This document shows, piece after piece, positions 62,251 to 64,000 of a stretch of 64,000 nt of DNA; positions within the stretch are counted from its first letter, which is position 1; every line of letters starts with the position of its first letter. Position numbers and translations under genes: made by a program. Origin of the DNA: Actinoplanes derwentensis (GTDB taxonomy: Bacteria > Actinomycetota > Actinomycetes > Mycobacteriales > Micromonosporaceae); contig NZ_LT629758.1 of the NCBI RefSeq assembly GCF_900104725.1, positions 8,332,001 through 8,396,000 of the forward strand. The letters are read 5' to 3'. Below the pieces are notes generated by a model. The model made no database searches. It was not told the DNA's origin and saw nothing but the letters and a program-made list of their open reading frames with translations.

Positions 62251-63843
62251 GTGGCTGAGCGGCGGCTCGCATTCCACCATCCACCAGGCTCAGTCACTGA
62301 ACGTCGGGAGATTCCGCTGAAACTGGAATTGCGCGGCATCACCAAGCGCTTCGGCGACCTGGTGGCCAACGATCACATCGACATCACGGTCGAGCCGGGC
62401 GAGGTTCACGCCCTGCTCGGCGAGAACGGCGCCGGTAAGTCGACGCTGATGAACCAGCTCTACGGCCTGCTCCAGCCGGACGAGGGCCAGATCTTCGTCA
62501 ACGACGAGCCGGTCGTCTTCAAGAGCCCCCGGGACGCCATCTCGGCCGGCATCGGCATGGTGCATCAGCACTTCATGCTGGTGCCCGTCTTCACCGTGGC
62601 GGAGAACATCGCGCTCGGTGCCGAGGAGGTGCGTGGTGGCCCGCTCGGCTGGCTGGACCGCCGCCGGTCGCGCCGCGACGTGATCGACACCTCGAAGAAG
62701 TACGGCCTGCCCGTTGACCCGGACGCCCTGATCGAGGACCTGCCGGTCGGCGCCCAGCAGCGCGTCGAGATCGTCAAGGCCCTGACCCGCGAGGTCGACC
62801 TGCTGATCCTGGACGAGCCGACCGCGGTCCTGACCCCTCAGGAGACCGAGGAACTGCTCGCCGTCATGCGGTCGCTGACCGAGATGGGCAAGTCGATCGT
62901 CTTCATCACCCACAAGCTCAAAGAGGTCAAGGCGATCGCCGACCGGATCACCGTGGTCCGTCGCGGCAAGATCGTCGGTACCGCCAGCCCGGACACCAGC
63001 GAGGACGAGCTGGCCGCCCTGATGGTCGGCCGGGCCGTCAGCCTCGAAGTGCAGAAGGGCCCGGCCGAGCCCGGCGCCGCCGTCCTGAAGATCGACGGCC
63101 TGGTGGTCGACGACGACCGTGGTGTGCGCGCCGTCGACGGCGTCGACCTGGAGGTCCGGGCCGGCGAGGTGCTCGGCATCGCGGGTGTCCAGGGCAACGG
63201 TCAGACCGAGCTGGTCGAGGCCGTGATGGGCCTGCGGACGACCCGGGCCGGCGCGGTCCGCCTGGACGGCGGCGACCTGGTCGGACTGAGCACCAAGAAG
63301 ATCCTCGGATCCGGTGTCGGTTACGTCCCCGAGGACCGCAGCCACGACGGCGTGGTCAAGGAGTTCTCGGTCGCCGAGAACCTGGTCCTCGACATGTACG
63401 ACCGGGCCCCGTTCGGCAATGCGTTCCGCGTCGACGGCGGCAAGGTGGGTGGCAACGCCAAGGAGCGGATCGAGCAGTTCGACATCCGGTGCCAGTCGCC
63501 GGACACCGCGGTCGGCACGCTCTCCGGCGGCAACCAGCAGAAGGTCGTGGTGGCCCGGGAGATGTCCCGTCCGCTGCGCCTGCTCATCGCGTCGCAGCCC
63601 ACCCGCGGGGTGGACGTCGGCTCGATCGAGTTCATCCACAGCCGGATCATTCACGAGCGGGACCAGGGCACCGCGGTGCTCGTGGTCTCCAGCGAGCTGG
63701 ACGAGGTGGTCGGCCTCGCGGACCGGATCGCGGTGATGTACCGCGGCCGGATCCTGGCCATCGTCTCGCCCGACACGCCACGCGAGGAGCTGGGTCTGCT
63801 CATGGCCGGCATCACCAGCTCGACGGCTGAGGGGGAGAAGTGA
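62251..63843 (+). CDS. Nucleoside/sugar-type ABC transporter ATP-binding protein (two ATPase domains)
   Basis: 530 residues from GTG 62251, or ~508 from CTG 62317, which has GGGAG 6 nt upstream and starts exactly at the domain (LKLELRGITKRFG). First domain: Walker A GENGAGKST, LPVGAQQRVEIVKAL, Walker B LLILDEPTAVLTP. Second domain: a degenerate loop GVQGNGQTE, signature TLSGGNQQK and IASQPTRGVDVG, as in RbsA/NupO proteins. It energises uptake with the BMP lipoprotein. Its stop overlaps the permease GTG (GTGA). Confidence 0.94.
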   Translation: MAERRLAFHHPPGSVTERREIPLKLELRGITKRFGDLVANDHIDITVEPGEVHALLGENGAGKSTLMNQLYGLLQPDEGQIFVNDEPVVFKSPRDAISAGIGMVHQHFMLVPVFTVAENIALGAEEVRGGPLGWLDRRRSRRDVIDTSKKYGLPVDPDALIEDLPVGAQQRVEIVKALTREVDLLILDEPTAVLTPQETEELLAVMRSLTEMGKSIVFITHKLKEVKAIADRITVVRRGKIVGTASPDTSEDELAALMVGRAVSLEVQKGPAEPGAAVLKIDGLVVDDDRGVRAVDGVDLEVRAGEVLGIAGVQGNGQTELVEAVMGLRTTRAGAVRLDGGDLVGLSTKKILGSGVGYVPEDRSHDGVVKEFSVAENLVLDMYDRAPFGNAFRVDGGKVGGNAKERIEQFDIRCQSPDTAVGTLSGGNQQKVVVAREMSRPLRLLIASQPTRGVDVGSIEFIHSRIIHERDQGTAVLVVSSELDEVVGLADRIAVMYRGRILAIVSPDTPREELGLLMAGITSSTAEGEK

Positions 63844-64000
63844 CCGCCGAGACCACCACCGAGGCGCCGAGGAAGCCGGAGCCGGCCGGTGACGACTCGT
63901 TCATGAACGTGTTCGTGCGCAATCTCTGGTCGGCGAACAACGTCCTGCTCACGGCGTTGTCGATCCTGCTGGCCGTGCTGATCGGCGCGGTCCTGATCGT
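63840..64000 (+). CDS. ABC transporter permease, N-terminal part (runs off the window)
   Basis: GTG 63840 overlaps the ATPase stop. The visible 53 codons read VTAETTTEAPRKPEPAGDDS, a polar N-terminus, then FVRNLWSANNVLLTALSILLAVLIGAVLIV, the first membrane span. Position and coupling make it the BMP-type permease (BPD_transp_2 family). Confidence 0.85.
   Translation, partial: MTAETTTEAPRKPEPAGDDSFMNVFVRNLWSANNVLLTALSILLAVLIGAVLI

Overview
This is a chromosomal window from a very GC-rich actinomycete, most likely Actinoplanes or a close relative in the Micromonosporaceae. The evidence is strong G/C bias at third codon positions, frequent GTG and TTG starts, AGGAGG-type ribosome sites, many starts placed 6-8 nt after a TANNNT -10 box (leaderless transcripts), and actinobacterial families such as SepX/GlpR, DUF6758, SCO4848-type proteins and a protein O-mannosyltransferase. 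The order 5-formyl-THF cyclo-ligase / FmdB zinc ribbon / galU / moeA / rimJ / sepX, then pmt / rsmI / metG / tatD / ksgA / ispE, then glmU / prs / rplY / pth, matches what I recall of Mycobacterium tuberculosis Rv0991c-Rv1018c, so most of the window is an old core backbone.

Region by region. 1-5.2 kb: the end of an SDR oxidoreductase, a DUF4190 protein, a CoA-binding protein, a decayed radical-SAM gene that still carries a nearly full-length intein under an SOS box, thioredoxin, a SpoU methyltransferase and a DUF6758 protein. 5.3-10.2 kb: a 52-aa membrane peptide, a PH-domain protein, a PHP phosphoesterase, MarC, a RecB-like nuclease, a Fur regulator and a DUF2231 protein. 10.2-12.3 kb: short-period GC-rich repeats between small genes. 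12.3-19.4 kb: the chaperone-like zinc ribbon gene with a CIRCE operator, 5-FCL, a GGDEF protein, galU, moeA, rimJ and sepX.

19.6-23.0 kb is accessory. Next to a tRNA-Ala(CGC) lies a lower-GC stretch in which an HD-hydrolase pseudogene is split by about 1.6 kb carrying an AbiEi/AbiEii (type IV) toxin-antitoxin pair with its own palindromic operator; an orphan lipoprotein follows. 23.3-31.3 kb: small regulators and acetyltransferases, a GAF protein with a degenerate histidine-kinase core, a membrane-bound deacetylase/glycosyltransferase fusion with a small anchor gene, and the protein mannosyltransferase.

31.4-49.5 kb is mostly translation and envelope-precursor housekeeping: rsmI, metG, tatD, ksgA-ispE joined by a 16-codon minicistron, ABC-F, tRNA-Gln, glmU-prs, rplY and pth. 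A tandem pair of secreted PKD-like paralogues interrupts it. 49.6-64 kb: a polyprenyl-phosphate sugar transferase, cysQ-cysD-cysN for sulfate activation, a STAS/ATPase fusion, galE-galK with an operator-like palindrome, trpS, a 2'-5' RNA ligase-like protein, BrkB, and a BMP-type nucleoside/sugar ABC transporter whose permease runs off the end.

No insertion sequence, phage gene, rRNA or CRISPR array was seen. The items most worth a second look are the intein relic with its SOS box, the toxin-antitoxin insertion in the HD gene, the CIRCE site at the zinc-ribbon chaperone gene, the perfect CRP palindrome at 3.65 kb, and the pseudo-histidine kinase.
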